Shown here piece after piece: positions 26,633-35,558 of a stretch of DNA of 46,670 bases. The notes under the pieces were generated by a model. The model worked only from the letters and a program-made list of their open reading frames with translations. It was not told the DNA's origin and ran no database searches. The number at the start of each line of letters is the position of its first letter. Within the stretch, counting starts at the first letter, position 1. This DNA comes from Catenovulum maritimum (GTDB taxonomy: Bacteria; Pseudomonadota; Gammaproteobacteria; Enterobacterales; Alteromonadaceae), in NCBI RefSeq assembly GCF_001050375.1, contig NZ_KQ130509.1, forward strand, positions 1 to 46,670, in the 5' to 3' direction. Made by a program: the position numbers and the translations under genes.

Positions 26633-26901
26633 GCGATTGGTTGAAAAATGGACAGTTATTTATGTTTTTAATCTATTTAGCCTAATTTGGATGCGTAAAT
26701 AGTATAAGTTTTAGTTTGTTATCTAAATTTTAGCTGTGACCGCAATTTAAAGTTGATTCTATATGTCACGGAACAAGCTTTATGATTAAATGAATAGCTT
26801 AGCGAGTTTATAATAAAGCCTTTTATTTATGGGGCGTAGCGCTGTTTGTTTTATAGCTGATGCACGTCAGCCAGAAAAGCTAAATGTATATATTCTAGGC
26901 T

Positions 26902-26936
26902 TTACTTTTAACCGAGTTTAAAACGGTTAAAAGTAA
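26902..26936. terminator. Stem-loop after greB
   Basis: A 13-bp stem (TTACTTTTAACCG, 26902-26914; complement 26924-26936) with a 9-base loop, 20 bases after the greB stop. T-rich sequence follows on the plus side rather than the minus side, so its activity for greB is uncertain. Confidence 0.5.
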
Positions 26937-26956
26937 TTTTTAGAGCTGTAATACAA

Positions 26957-27433
26957 CTATTTAGAATGGTAGCTTATTTGGTTAATAAACCATAATTGCT
27001 TACCAGAAGGGGTAGGAACCTCTGCTTCATCGTCGACCTGTTTTTTTAATAAAGCCCTAGCCATAGGCGAATCTATCGAAATGTAATCATTACGACCATA
27101 AATTTCGTCAGGGCCTACAATTCTAAATTTTTTGATTTCACCTGATTCATTTTCTACCTCAACCCAAGCGCCAAAAAATACCTTTCCATCTTGCTCTGGT
27201 GAGTAATCGACAATTTTCATTTCTTCTAGTCGTTTACGTAAGTACCTGACTCTTCTATCAATTTGGCGTAATAAACGCTTGTTGTACTGATAGTCAGCGT
27301 TTTCGCTTCTGTCGCCTAAACTCGCAGCCCAAGTCACTTTTTTAGTAACTTCTGGGCGCTCTGTTCGCCATAAGTGATCAAGCTCTTGTTCTAGTTTTTC
27401 GAAACCTTCACGGGTAACTAAATTTGTTTTCAT
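26957..27433 (-). CDS. greB: Transcription elongation factor GreB
   Basis: 158 residues, normal GreB length. The N-terminal coiled coil has LVTREGFEKLEQELDHLW and the tip acidic motif with ENADYQYNKRLLRQID; the C-terminal globular domain has VFFGAWVEVENESGE, IVGPDEIYGRNDYISIDSPMARALL. It stimulates RNA polymerase to cleave backtracked transcripts. GreB rather than GreA is indicated by the WRTERP and RRVRYLRKRLE features. A MITE-like element lies 136 bases upstream of its start. Confidence 0.95.
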   Translation of the reverse strand: MKTNLVTREGFEKLEQELDHLWRTERPEVTKKVTWAASLGDRSENADYQYNKRLLRQIDRRVRYLRKRLEEMKIVDYSPEQDGKVFFGAWVEVENESGEIKKFRIVGPDEIYGRNDYISIDSPMARALLKKQVDDEAEVPTPSGKQLWFINQISYHSK

Positions 27434-27568
27434 TTATTTGTTCATGCGTTGAGTTAGGCCAATTGCACTAAATTGTATTTTATAATCTGGATTTAACAAA
27501 ACCATCTTTGGTTATATTCTTAAGATCCGGTTTCGCTTTGGGTGCTTAGTAAGGTAATATTAATTAAA

Positions 27569-27780
27569 TAACCTGAACTCGGGATAAGAACTTGCTTTCT
27601 AGCAGCTGTTTTTTCTCGCTGTTTCTTCTTATTAAGGCGTTAAATTTGATTGCAATAGACTCGCTATTAGCACTCAAATTCGCCTTGTACTAAGAAAAAG
27701 TATCGAGCTAGAATAGATGAAATATCAAAAGTATATGTATTTCAAATTGTTAGCTGATTTCTTATCCCGAGTTCAGGTTA
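27569..27780. mobile_element. MITE-like palindromic element, full copy 1
   Basis: 212 bases with perfect 22-bp terminal inverted repeats at 27569-27590 and 27759-27780 (core ACCTGAACTCGGGATAAG). It carries no ORF. Flanking TA on both ends fits TA target-site duplication, as used by IS630/mariner-type transposases, which is an inference. The reverse complement aligns over its whole length with 38833-39029, sharing the internal block CAAGGCGAATTTG and a TAATAGC segment. It sits between the divergent greB and ExeA-like genes, in a 400-base gap that holds nothing else recognised. Confidence 0.8.
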
Positions 27781-27835
27781 CATATTCACGTCTACTGTTT
27801 AAAGACATCATTTAAATAAAATTGAGCTTAAAATC

Positions 27836-28999
27836 ATGTATGAAGCTTTTTACGGTTTTACTGATAAACCTTTTCATTTAACACCCGATCCAAATTTTTT
27901 CTTTGCGAGTAAACTCCATAATCGCGCTTTATCTTATTTAAAGTACGGTATTAGCCAAGGTGAAGGCTTTATTGTGATTACTGGTCAAATTGGTACTGGT
28001 AAAACAACGATTGCAAATAGCTTATTGGCAGAGCTAGAAAATGATGAAGTAAAAGCTATCCAAATAGTGACGCCAAAATTAAACCCAGAAGATTTAATTT
28101 TTGTAACGGCGGCAAAGCTTGGCTTAAATACGGATAACAAATCCAAAGGCCAAGTACTCCAGTTAATTGAACAAGAGTTAGCAAGACTAGTTTCGAGCGG
28201 TTACCGTGCATTATTAGTAGTAGATGAAGCGCAAAACTTACCAGTAGAATCGGTTGAAGAGCTGCGCATGCTGTCCAATTTCCAAATTGATGGTAAGCCT
28301 TTATTACAAAGCTTTTTACTCGGTCAGCCTGAACTGAGAGAGTTACTTCAACTACCAAACATGGAGCAGTTTAGGCAGCGAATTGTGGCATCATGCGACT
28401 TGAAACCATTGTCTCAACCAGAAACTCATGAATATATTAACTTTAGATTAGCAGCTGCTGCAGGTAAGCCAGTAGACATTATCGCTAATGAAGCAATCGA
28501 ATCAATTTACGATTTCACCGGCGGTACTCCAAGACGAATTAACACTCTGTGTGACCGAGTTTTACTTTATGGGTTTTTAGAAGACAAAACGCTATTAACG
28601 GCCGAAGATGTAGCAACCGTAATTGCAGAAATTAAGCAAGAATCTGCTGATTTAGAGCCAGAAAAACTAGTTCAAGCGAGCAATCCAAGCACTCAGCAAG
28701 AAAACCGTTCGGAAGAAAATATAACCCAACAGACAGTTGAGAATGAAAGCAAGTTAGAAGACTTAACGCCGCCAGCGCCACAATTCGGTAGTGTTAAAGC
28801 GTCAGGGTTACCAAAAGATGTTATGGATGATGTAACGCACCTGAGAAACATGCTGTCAGAAATTAAATACACCCTAGAAACATCTATAGAATATAAGTTA
28901 AAGGTAAGTCGCTACATAGATAACGTGATTAACCGCAAACTGAAACAACTTAAGCAAGTCTCGAATGTTGAAGATGAGCAAAAAGAACTAGATGAATAA
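27836..28999 (+). CDS. ExeA/GspA-like AAA ATPase (XrtA-associated ATPase type)
   Basis: 387 residues. The N-terminus MYEAFYGFTDKPFHLTPDPN is the signature of ExeA-like ATPases, including the PEP-CTERM/XrtA-associated family. Walker A GQIGTGKTT is at 50-58, Walker B ALLVVDEAQN at 125-133, and LSNF, GQPELRELL and FTGGTPRRIN follow. The C-terminal ~120 residues are acidic, Gln/Glu-rich and have no peptidoglycan-binding domain or membrane helix, unlike ExeA. There is no exosortase, EPS or type II secretion gene nearby, so it is an orphan. Probable role: ATP-driven assembly of an envelope machine. A MITE lies upstream and the Csr-type RNA gene is convergent downstream. Confidence 0.8.
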   Translation: MYEAFYGFTDKPFHLTPDPNFFFASKLHNRALSYLKYGISQGEGFIVITGQIGTGKTTIANSLLAELENDEVKAIQIVTPKLNPEDLIFVTAAKLGLNTDNKSKGQVLQLIEQELARLVSSGYRALLVVDEAQNLPVESVEELRMLSNFQIDGKPLLQSFLLGQPELRELLQLPNMEQFRQRIVASCDLKPLSQPETHEYINFRLAAAAGKPVDIIANEAIESIYDFTGGTPRRINTLCDRVLLYGFLEDKTLLTAEDVATVIAEIKQESADLEPEKLVQASNPSTQQENRSEENITQQTVENESKLEDLTPPAPQFGSVKASGLPKDVMDDVTHLRNMLSEIKYTLETSIEYKLKVSRYIDNVINRKLKQLKQVSNVEDEQKELDE

Positions 29000-29021
29000 T
29001 TAACCTAAATTCAGGTTAATT
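28998..29021 (+). terminator. Stem-loop at the ExeA-like gene stop
   Basis: Nine-bp stem AATTAACCT/AGGTTAATT with a 6-base loop overlapping the stop codon; no T-run follows. The TAACCT...TTCAGGTTA ends equal the ends of the MITE family here, so it might instead be a residual MITE end. Confidence 0.35.
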
Positions 29022-29027
29022 AAAGGC

Positions 29028-29228
29028 AAAAAAAAGGCAGTGTAAAATTACACTGCCGTATTCACTATTATCATCCATAATACAAAATTCCCAAGGGAGA
29101 TATTACTCCTTGTAAAGCTTCATCCTGAATGTCCTATGTCCATTGACTTATCCTATAAGCCTAGCTTCCTTATCCATCGATAAATGACCACTTGTTTTAA
29201 GTCCTATAAAACCATTTCTCTTCGGGGC
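29028..29228 (-). ncRNA. csrB: Csr/Rsm-type regulatory RNA (CsrB/CsrC-like)
   Basis: On the minus strand this region has ten GGA motifs in about 130 bases (complements at 29074, 29089, 29107, 29123, 29132, 29139, 29151, 29167, 29173 and 29202). Several lie in hairpin loops: GTTTTA-TAGGAC-TTAAAAC, CTTA-TAGGA-TAAG, TTCA-GGA-TGAA, TTAC-AAGGA-GTAA and TATTA-TGGATG-ATAATA. TTCAGGATGAA is the classical CsrB repeat. The RNA ends in a perfect hairpin (GGCAGTGTAA, 29036-29045; TTACACTGCC, 29048-29057) followed by eight T on the minus strand. Such RNAs sequester the translational regulator CsrA. There is no comparable ORF. The 5' end is uncertain: a GTGCGC discriminator suggests about 29225, and a weak promoter (TTGTCT-17-TAAATG) would suggest about 29260. 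CsrB versus CsrC or Rsm naming cannot be decided. Confidence 0.85.
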
Positions 29229-29594
29229 GCACTAACATGAAACCTTTACTAAATGCTATCCGTCACATTTATTAACTGATTAAAGTGTAGACAATTATTT
29301 GTATTTTGCTGGCACTTCTAATCTAAAATAATTTAATTTGTTTCGAATCTATATTTTAAAATTATTATAAATCAATCGGTTATGGTTTTTGTGGCGTGAT
29401 TGCTAAACCAATCTCTTACTATAAAAAGGGTAATATCTCACAAAATTAGTTAATGACTTTCTGGTGCTAGCGTATTGAAATTTTTGAATGGCCGAACTTA
29501 AAAGTGATTTGGTTATTATTAATTAAAATAAATAGACATTGGCTGTAAGTGATTGTAATTTATATTTTTAACAATGCCTGTCATGCAGGTAATT
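29229..29594. other. Intergenic AT-rich stretch upstream of the Csr-type RNA
   Basis: 366 bases with no supported ORF. The right-hand promoter region of the Csr-type RNA must lie at its left end. I looked for a GacA/UvrY site (TGTAAG-6-CTTACA) and found no good match. The rest is A/T-rich and carries nothing I can name. Confidence 0.5.
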
Positions 29595-29938
29595 TACAAT
29601 ATTTTTTCATGCAACAAATAGATTATCTGGACAGATACCTTTAAAACCACAAGTTAAGCTAAACGAGCAGGCGCGAAGCTTGCTGGCACGTTTTTGAAAG
29701 CAAAACCTTTGTTGAGATTAAATAGATATATTGAGTTAACCTTCACGCGTCAGCAAGCTTGACGCCTACAATATTTTTTCATGCAACAAATAGATTATCT
29801 GGACAGATACCTTTAAAACCACAAGTTAAGCTAAACGAGCAGGCGCGATGCTTGCTCGCGCGTTTTTGAAAGCAAAACCTTTGTTGAGATTAAACAGATA
29901 TAGTGATTTAACCTTCACGCGTCAGCAAGCTTGACGCC
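29595..29938. repeat. Two tandem 172-bp repeats, each containing a REP-like inverted repeat
   Basis: Unit 1 is 29595-29766 and unit 2 is 29767-29938, starting at TACAATATTTTTTCATGCAA; they differ at roughly six positions. A third unit begins at 29939 but fades within about 20 bases. Inside each unit, AGGCGCGA.GCTTGCT and its inverted partner CAGCAAGCTTGACGCCT bracket about 100 bases, so each unit can fold as a long hairpin. No ORF is present. Confidence 0.9.
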
Positions 29939-30130
29939 TACAATGTTTTTAATATGCAATATTGCCTTAGACCAAAAATCTAACCCTTAAACTGCTTCAT
30001 TCAAGCGGTAACAAATCTCAGTTAATGCCTTTCATTCTGGTCTATTTTCAACACCAGAAAGCTAGACGGCTCGATTCCTGCTTTTAGGGTTAAATTTGAT
30101 GCGGTATCATAGCGCTTTATCTTTTCGAGA
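29939..30130 (+). promoter_or_regulatory. Upstream region of hrpB
   Basis: Holds the truncated third repeat start, a small stem TTCTGGT/ACCAGAA (30035-30041 and 30053-30059) and a possible -10 TATCAT followed by AGCGC near 30102-30113. The -35 is poor. No gene is seen. Confidence 0.35.
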
Positions 30131-32608
30131 ATGATGCCGATTTTGCTGCCTGTTGAAGCCGTATTTACTGAAATACACCAAGCTATAAATGCTCACCCAA
30201 GTGTTATTTTGCAAGCGCCGCCAGGGGCAGGTAAATCAACTTGGTTACCACTGGCTTTGCTGGCGCAAGGAAAATGGCATGGCAAGTTAATTTTACTTGA
30301 GCCAAGGCGAGTCGCCGCGCGCAATATTGCACATTACTTAAGTCAACAATTAGATGAAAAAATAGGCCAAACAATTGGTTTAAGAATGAGAGGCGAAACG
30401 CGAGTCTCATCCCAAACAAAACTAGAAGTGGTGACCGAAGGGGTTTTAACGCGAATTTTGCAAAGCGATCCTGAACTCAGCGACTATCACTTGGTTTTGT
30501 TTGATGAGTTTCACGAACGGTCATTGCAGTCGGATTTAGCCTTTGTATTGGCAAAACAAGTACAAGCTGCGCTTAGAGACGATTTAAAACTATTAATCAT
30601 GTCTGCTACTTTAGATTTGGCGAGTTTAAACAGAACCCTACCAGATGCGCCTGTGATTAAAAGTGAAGGGCGTAATTTTCCTATCGAGGTTTTTTATCGG
30701 CCTTATAAAACAAATAATAATGATTGGTTTGGCTTTGAAAACCACATTATAAAAGTGATAAAAGAGAGCCTAGTTAACTCTGGCGATATTTTAGTTTTCT
30801 TGGCGGGTAGCGGCGAAATTAATCGGTTAGAAAAACAACTAAAACAAACCGAATTAAATAAGTTTGCTATTCACACTTTACATGGTCAGCTTAGTTTAAA
30901 ACAGCAACAACAAGCACTGCAGGCCGATCAACAAGGCAAACGTAAAATTGTATTAGCAACCAATATTGCTGAAACCAGTTTAACCATAGAAAACGTCAGT
31001 ATAGTAATAGACACCGGCCTACATAAAAAAGTTAAATACGATAATGTCAGTGAATTTAGCCAACTGATTACCGAGCAAATTTCACAAGATTCGGCCGTGC
31101 AACGTATGGGGCGAGCGGGACGAACTCATGCCGGGATTTGTTATCGTTTATGGCCAGAAGAAAGCCAATCCAGATTAAGAAAACATTATCCAGCAGAAAT
31201 TGAGCAAGCCGATCTATCGCAACTGTGTTTTGAAGTTTACTTATGGGGTGAAACCAATGTATTAGATCTCGATTGGCCAACACCTCCGAGTGATAATCAG
31301 ATCCGCCTCGCAAATGAAAAGCTCGCTAGGCTTAAGCTAATTGATTTATCGCCTTCTCAGCAAAAAATAACCGAATTGGGTTTACAGCTCCAAGCGAAAG
31401 GGGCTGATTTAATTGCTGGTATTATCTTAAATGTAAAACCAGATTTAGCGCTCGCACACTTATTTGCTGCATGGTTACAAGAAAATCGTCAAGTGAACAC
31501 TTGGCAGCTAAATCAAAGTTTGGTTGAACTTTGCAAGTCGAATAATCCGATTAAACAAGCGGCAGAAAAAAGCTTACAGCGAGAAATTTCCGCTGCTAGT
31601 ATCGAGCAGCAATTTGACGATTTGTATCAAGTCATAGTACCGCTTTTTATTCACCGTGTTGCCAAAAAGCTCGGTAATCAAAATGATAAGGTGAGTTATT
31701 TAATGGCTTGCGGCAGTGCGGTCGACTTGTATGCTGCCGACTCACTAAATCCGCCAGAGTGGATTTTGGTAATAGATGCAAGCATGTCGAATAAAAGCCC
31801 AAATGCCACGATTCGCTCTGCTTTTGAATTAGACTGGCAAATGCTCGAAGCTATTATTCAGCCTTATTTACAAAAGCGAACCCAAGTTGATTACCAAGCG
31901 AATCAGCTCAGTTTTTATCAGCAAACTAGTTTGCTTAAATTACCGCTTAATAAAGTTAAATTAAGCCAAGCACCCAGTCAGCAAGAGAAAACTCAAGCAT
32001 GGTTGGCTTTGATAAATAAGCAGGGAATCGAGTTATTTAATCACGCTGATGCGATTAAGTTATTTATTTATCGTTGGAATTTGGCAGCTGAAGTTAACTC
32101 AGATTTTGCATCGATTTCGTTTTCGTATTTAATTGAAACCGCCGAAACTTGGTTAAGTTTGTATTTGGCGGATATTAATTCAGTTAAGCAGCTTGCGAAT
32201 TTAGATATAGCCGCACTTTGGTTACAGCAAAAAGATTATGCGTTACAGCAAACTCTAGCTAGTTTACTTCCTACTAAGTATGAAATGCCAGACGGGCGGG
32301 TGGTTAAAATAGATTACAGCCATGAATCTGGGCCTAAGCTAAGTTGTTTTATGCAATCTTTTTATGGTTTAACTGAGCACCCAAGTATCGCTAATGGTAG
32401 AGTAAAGCTAACTTGTGAACTTTTATCACCAGCTAAAAGACCAATCCAAACCACACAAGATTTAATTAATTTTTGGTCTGGCAGTTACGACATAGTCAAA
32501 AAAGAAATGAAAGGGCGATATCCTAAGCATTATTGGCCGGACGATCCTCTGGTAGCAGAAGCTGGAACAAAAACAAAAAGGCAAAGGTCACAAACGAATG
32601 ACAATTAA
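30131..32608 (+). CDS. hrpB: ATP-dependent helicase HrpB
   Basis: 825 residues, normal HrpB length. DExH helicase: motif I QAPPGAGKSTWLPL, motif II FDEFHERS, motif III MSATLD, NIAETSLTIENV, and motif VI QRMGRAGRTHAG. The C-terminal part contains the HrpB-specific block near KYEMPDGRVVKIDY and GPKLSCFMQSFYGLTEHP. Its cellular substrate is not established. Two adjacent ATG codons (30131 and 30134) leave the exact start open by one residue. The end overlaps mrcB by 11 bases, and this gene pair is conserved in gammaproteobacteria. Confidence 0.95.
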   Translation: MMPILLPVEAVFTEIHQAINAHPSVILQAPPGAGKSTWLPLALLAQGKWHGKLILLEPRRVAARNIAHYLSQQLDEKIGQTIGLRMRGETRVSSQTKLEVVTEGVLTRILQSDPELSDYHLVLFDEFHERSLQSDLAFVLAKQVQAALRDDLKLLIMSATLDLASLNRTLPDAPVIKSEGRNFPIEVFYRPYKTNNNDWFGFENHIIKVIKESLVNSGDILVFLAGSGEINRLEKQLKQTELNKFAIHTLHGQLSLKQQQQALQADQQGKRKIVLATNIAETSLTIENVSIVIDTGLHKKVKYDNVSEFSQLITEQISQDSAVQRMGRAGRTHAGICYRLWPEESQSRLRKHYPAEIEQADLSQLCFEVYLWGETNVLDLDWPTPPSDNQIRLANEKLARLKLIDLSPSQQKITELGLQLQAKGADLIAGIILNVKPDLALAHLFAAWLQENRQVNTWQLNQSLVELCKSNNPIKQAAEKSLQREISAASIEQQFDDLYQVIVPLFIHRVAKKLGNQNDKVSYLMACGSAVDLYAADSLNPPEWILVIDASMSNKSPNATIRSAFELDWQMLEAIIQPYLQKRTQVDYQANQLSFYQQTSLLKLPLNKVKLSQAPSQQEKTQAWLALINKQGIELFNHADAIKLFIYRWNLAAEVNSDFASISFSYLIETAETWLSLYLADINSVKQLANLDIAALWLQQKDYALQQTLASLLPTKYEMPDGRVVKIDYSHESGPKLSCFMQSFYGLTEHPSIANGRVKLTCELLSPAKRPIQTTQDLINFWSGSYDIVKKEMKGRYPKHYWPDDPLVAEAGTKTKRQRSQTNDN

Positions 32609-34892
32609 TTGGAAGAATGCGCCGCGTTGGATAGTTAAAACTCTAATTAAAATTAGCATAATAGGTTTTATTTTATTAATTGCGGCAGCGATTTATTTTG
32701 ATGCGCAAATTAAAAAGAAGTTTGAAGGCACAAAGTGGCAATTACCTGCGCTAGTTTATGGCGTTGAGCACAAGTATGAGCGCTTACAGGCGTTAAGTCG
32801 CGATGAGTTGATTCGTCATTTAACCCTGCTGGACTATCGCAAAGTGTGGCAGTTAACGGCACCGGGTGAGTATAGAGTGATTAAAAATGGGGTGGAATTT
32901 ATCCGCCGCGAATACTCTATGCCGCAGCAACAAATTCCGATGCAAAAACTGCAAGTCACCTTTAGAAAAAATCGAATAGGTCAGATAAAGTCGTTAAAAG
33001 AGGGCGTGACAGAATCTGAGTTTAGTTTAGAGCCTTATTTACTCGACCGACTACAAGCAAGTAACTTGGAAGATAGAATTTTAGTCGAACTAGACCAAAT
33101 TCCCGACATTGTCAGTAAAACCTTAATCTTAGTTGAAGATAGAAAGTTTTATGATCACCATGGCATTTCACCTCTCGCTATTTTAAGGGCTTTAATGGTG
33201 AATGTGCAGGCTGGTAGAACGGTACAGGGTGGCAGTACCTTAACTCAGCAATTGGTTAAAAATATGTTTTTAACCAATGAACGCAGCTTAGTGCGTAAGT
33301 TTAAAGAAGCTATTTATGCCATTTTGTTAGATGCGAGATATAGCAAAGAGCAGGTCTTGCAAGCCTATTTAAATGAAGTTTATTTAGGCCAAAATCATAA
33401 CCGTGGCGTGCACGGTTTTGGTTTAGCGAGTCATTATTATTTTGCCAAGCCGCTAAATGAGTTAAGACCGAGTGAAGTTGCACTTTTAATTGGTATTATC
33501 AAAGGCCCTTCTTATTATGATCCAAGACGCTTTCCTGAAAGAGCCAAAGAGCGTCGAGATCTGGTTTTAAGATTGATGATGGAAAACCATCTTATCAGCA
33601 CTAATTTGTACCAGCACGAAGTTGAATTACCGATAAAAGTTCAAGATAAAGAGAAGATAGCTAAACGGCGTTATCCTTCTTATGTCGCTCAGGTAAAACG
33701 AGAATTAAAACAGGTTGTAAGTAAAGATATTCCGTTAAACGACGGCATTAAAATATTTACCCATTTTGATCCTTTAACCCAAAATCAAGCGCAAGCAGCG
33801 GTTAGCTCAGGTTTAGATTTGTTGGAATCTCAGCGAAGCCTAGCCGATTTACAGGGTGCCATGGTGGTGGTCGATAATCATACTGGCGGTATACAAGCGA
33901 TTGTGGGTGACAGAGTCGCAAATTATGACGGCTTTAACCGTGCTCTCGATGCACAACGAAATATTGGCTCATTAGTTAAACCCGCTATTTACTTAAATGC
34001 GCTGCAACAACCCGAATATTATAATTTGGCAACTCAGTTAGAAGATAAAGAAATTACTTTAACTAGCTCTTTAGGTAAAAAGTGGTCTCCCAAAAATTAT
34101 GACAAAAAGTACTTAGGTCAGGTTTCATTATTAGATGCGCTTGTCGGCTCTCGAAATGTCCCTGCGGTAAATTTAGGTATGGCGTTAGGATTAAGAGAAG
34201 TTGCCGATACATTACAGTGGCTAGGCGTTGAAAAAGAAGTGAATCCTTACCCATCTATGTTGCTTGGGTCGACCACATTAAGTCCGATGGAAGTTGCACA
34301 AATTTATCAGGTATTTGCAAATGCAGGCGTTAAGAAAAAAATCAATGCGATTAAAAGTATTAACGCACCAAACAATGAGCTGATTTGGCAAAGTAAAGTA
34401 TTTACTGAGCGGGTTATTCAGCCAGAACAAGCTTATTTGCTTAATTATGCTTTGCATCAAGTGACGCAAAAAGGCTCGGCTAAGTATTTAGGCAAAACGC
34501 TTTCAAGGATAAATTTTGCAGGTAAAACAGGCACAACAAATGACGCTAGAGATAGTTGGTTTTCTGGTTTTGACCAATCTCAACTCGCAGTTGTTTGGGT
34601 GGGCAATGATGATAACAAACCAATCAAATTAACAGGTTCTAGCGGGGCGTTGAGGTTATTTGTGAATTACCAAAAAATGCGAACACCTAGTAGTTTAGTG
34701 ATGGCAAAACCCGCCAATATAGAGATGAAATATTTCGATAAAACAACAGGCGAACATATTTTACCCGGCTGTAATAATATGATGATGCTACCAGCCATTG
34801 CACCTAGCTTAGCTAAAGCAAAAGCGTGCGCAGAAACAAAAGAGTGGCAAGAACCGAAAAAATCTTGGTTAGATAAGTTATTTAGTTGGTAA
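32598..34892 (+). CDS. mrcB: Penicillin-binding protein 1B
   Basis: 764-residue bifunctional class A PBP. One membrane helix at about 14-32, then a UB2H-like segment. Glycosyltransferase domain: catalytic Glu180 in LVEDRKFYDHHGI, and GGSTLTQQLVKNMFL. Transpeptidase domain: Ser458 in GSLVK, SRN in VGSRNVPAVN, and KTGTTNDARDSWFSG. It polymerises and cross-links peptidoglycan. The LpoB partner is not in the window. Its ATG lies inside the last codons of hrpB, so translation is probably coupled. Confidence 0.96.
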   Translation: MTINWKNAPRWIVKTLIKISIIGFILLIAAAIYFDAQIKKKFEGTKWQLPALVYGVEHKYERLQALSRDELIRHLTLLDYRKVWQLTAPGEYRVIKNGVEFIRREYSMPQQQIPMQKLQVTFRKNRIGQIKSLKEGVTESEFSLEPYLLDRLQASNLEDRILVELDQIPDIVSKTLILVEDRKFYDHHGISPLAILRALMVNVQAGRTVQGGSTLTQQLVKNMFLTNERSLVRKFKEAIYAILLDARYSKEQVLQAYLNEVYLGQNHNRGVHGFGLASHYYFAKPLNELRPSEVALLIGIIKGPSYYDPRRFPERAKERRDLVLRLMMENHLISTNLYQHEVELPIKVQDKEKIAKRRYPSYVAQVKRELKQVVSKDIPLNDGIKIFTHFDPLTQNQAQAAVSSGLDLLESQRSLADLQGAMVVVDNHTGGIQAIVGDRVANYDGFNRALDAQRNIGSLVKPAIYLNALQQPEYYNLATQLEDKEITLTSSLGKKWSPKNYDKKYLGQVSLLDALVGSRNVPAVNLGMALGLREVADTLQWLGVEKEVNPYPSMLLGSTTLSPMEVAQIYQVFANAGVKKKINAIKSINAPNNELIWQSKVFTERVIQPEQAYLLNYALHQVTQKGSAKYLGKTLSRINFAGKTGTTNDARDSWFSGFDQSQLAVVWVGNDDNKPIKLTGSSGALRLFVNYQKMRTPSSLVMAKPANIEMKYFDKTTGEHILPGCNNMMMLPAIAPSLAKAKACAETKEWQEPKKSWLDKLFSW

Positions 34893-34954
34893 CTGAGTTA
34901 GGGCGTGTTGATCTTTGTGGATAACTCTCTCTGAGAGAAAAATGTAGGTAAATA

Positions 34955-34990
34955 AAAAAGGCTCTAAGTAGATAAACACAGAGCCTTTTT
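34955..34990. terminator. Bidirectional terminator between mrcB and the bfr genes
   Basis: Stem AAAAAGGCTCT (34955-34965) and AGAGCCTTTTT (34980-34990) with a 14-base loop, ending in T5 on the plus strand and, by symmetry, on the minus strand. Confidence 0.85.
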
Positions 34991-34997
34991 CGTTAGT

Positions 34998-35060
34998 TAA
35001 GATTAACTCAGGATAGGAAATTAGATAATGCTAGGTAGTTGCTATCCCGAGCTGTGGTTA
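34998..35060. mobile_element. Internally deleted MITE-like element
   Basis: 63 bases whose ends match the MITE family: left TTAACTCAGGATAGGAAATT against TTAACTCGGGATAAGAAATT of 38833-39029, and right GCTATCCCGAGCTGTGGTTA against GTTATCCCGAATTGAGGTTA. The middle is missing. It lies just after the bfr operon stop. Confidence 0.6.
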
Positions 35061-35078
35061 GTATTTTACAACAAGCTG

Positions 35079-35546
35079 TTATAGCTGTGATTGTAAGTAA
35101 TTTGGCAAACCAAGCATTTTGATTAAACGGATTTGCTGTTCTAACCAATAAGCATGATCTACTTCAGTGTCGTCTAGAAGTTTTTCTAGCATTTCACGAG
35201 TGACATAGTCATTTTCTTTTTCGCATAACGCTATGGTTTCTTTTAGTAAAGCGGCAACCGCATATTCAACTCTTAAATCGCTTTCTAGCATCGAAGGTAC
35301 GTCTGTACCTATCACTAGTCCGTCGCGAGTCGACATGTCTGGCACGCCTTCTAAAAACAGGATGCGCTCAATGATAGCTGAGGCATGGCCTTTTTCATCA
35401 TCAAACTCATGGTCGATTCTTTCGTATAATTTTTCTAAACCCCAATCTTGGTACATGCGAGAATGTATAAAGTATTGGTCCATTGCTGCTAGTTCGTTTG
35501 CTAATAAACGATTTAAAGCATCGATTACGACTTGTTTACCTTTCAT
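35079..35546 (-). CDS. bfr: Bacterioferritin, ferroxidase-type subunit lacking the haem methionine
   Basis: 155 residues, aligned by eye to E. coli Bfr. All six di-iron ferroxidase ligands are present: Glu18, Glu51, His54, Glu94, Glu128 and His131 (one-residue shift). The haem-binding Met52 is Lys, so this subunit should oxidise iron but not coordinate haem by itself. A good GGAG ribosome site precedes ATG 35546. It follows the other subunit gene by 12 bases, and the pair probably forms mixed 24-mers that store ferric iron. Confidence 0.92.
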   Translation of the reverse strand: MKGKQVVIDALNRLLANELAAMDQYFIHSRMYQDWGLEKLYERIDHEFDDEKGHASAIIERILFLEGVPDMSTRDGLVIGTDVPSMLESDLRVEYAVAALLKETIALCEKENDYVTREMLEKLLDDTEVDHAYWLEQQIRLIKMLGLPNYLQSQL

Positions 35547-35558
35547 AATATTCTCCGA

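Noticed and set aside
28056-28358. 100-codon minus-strand ORF within the ExeA-like gene
   Set aside because: Lies wholly opposite conserved ATPase codons; no ribosome site.
29595-29958. Tandem repeats as a possible CRISPR array
   Set aside because: Only two full 172-bp units with no spacers and no cas genes; the unit is far too long.
30062-30085. tRNA-like T-loop text (GGCTCGATTCC)
   Set aside because: No acceptor, D or anticodon arm can be built around it.
34916-34924. Perfect DnaA box (TGTGGATAA)
   Set aside because: Single site without a cluster, AT-rich unwinding region or dnaA/dnaN neighbours; one such 9-mer is expected by chance in a window of this size.
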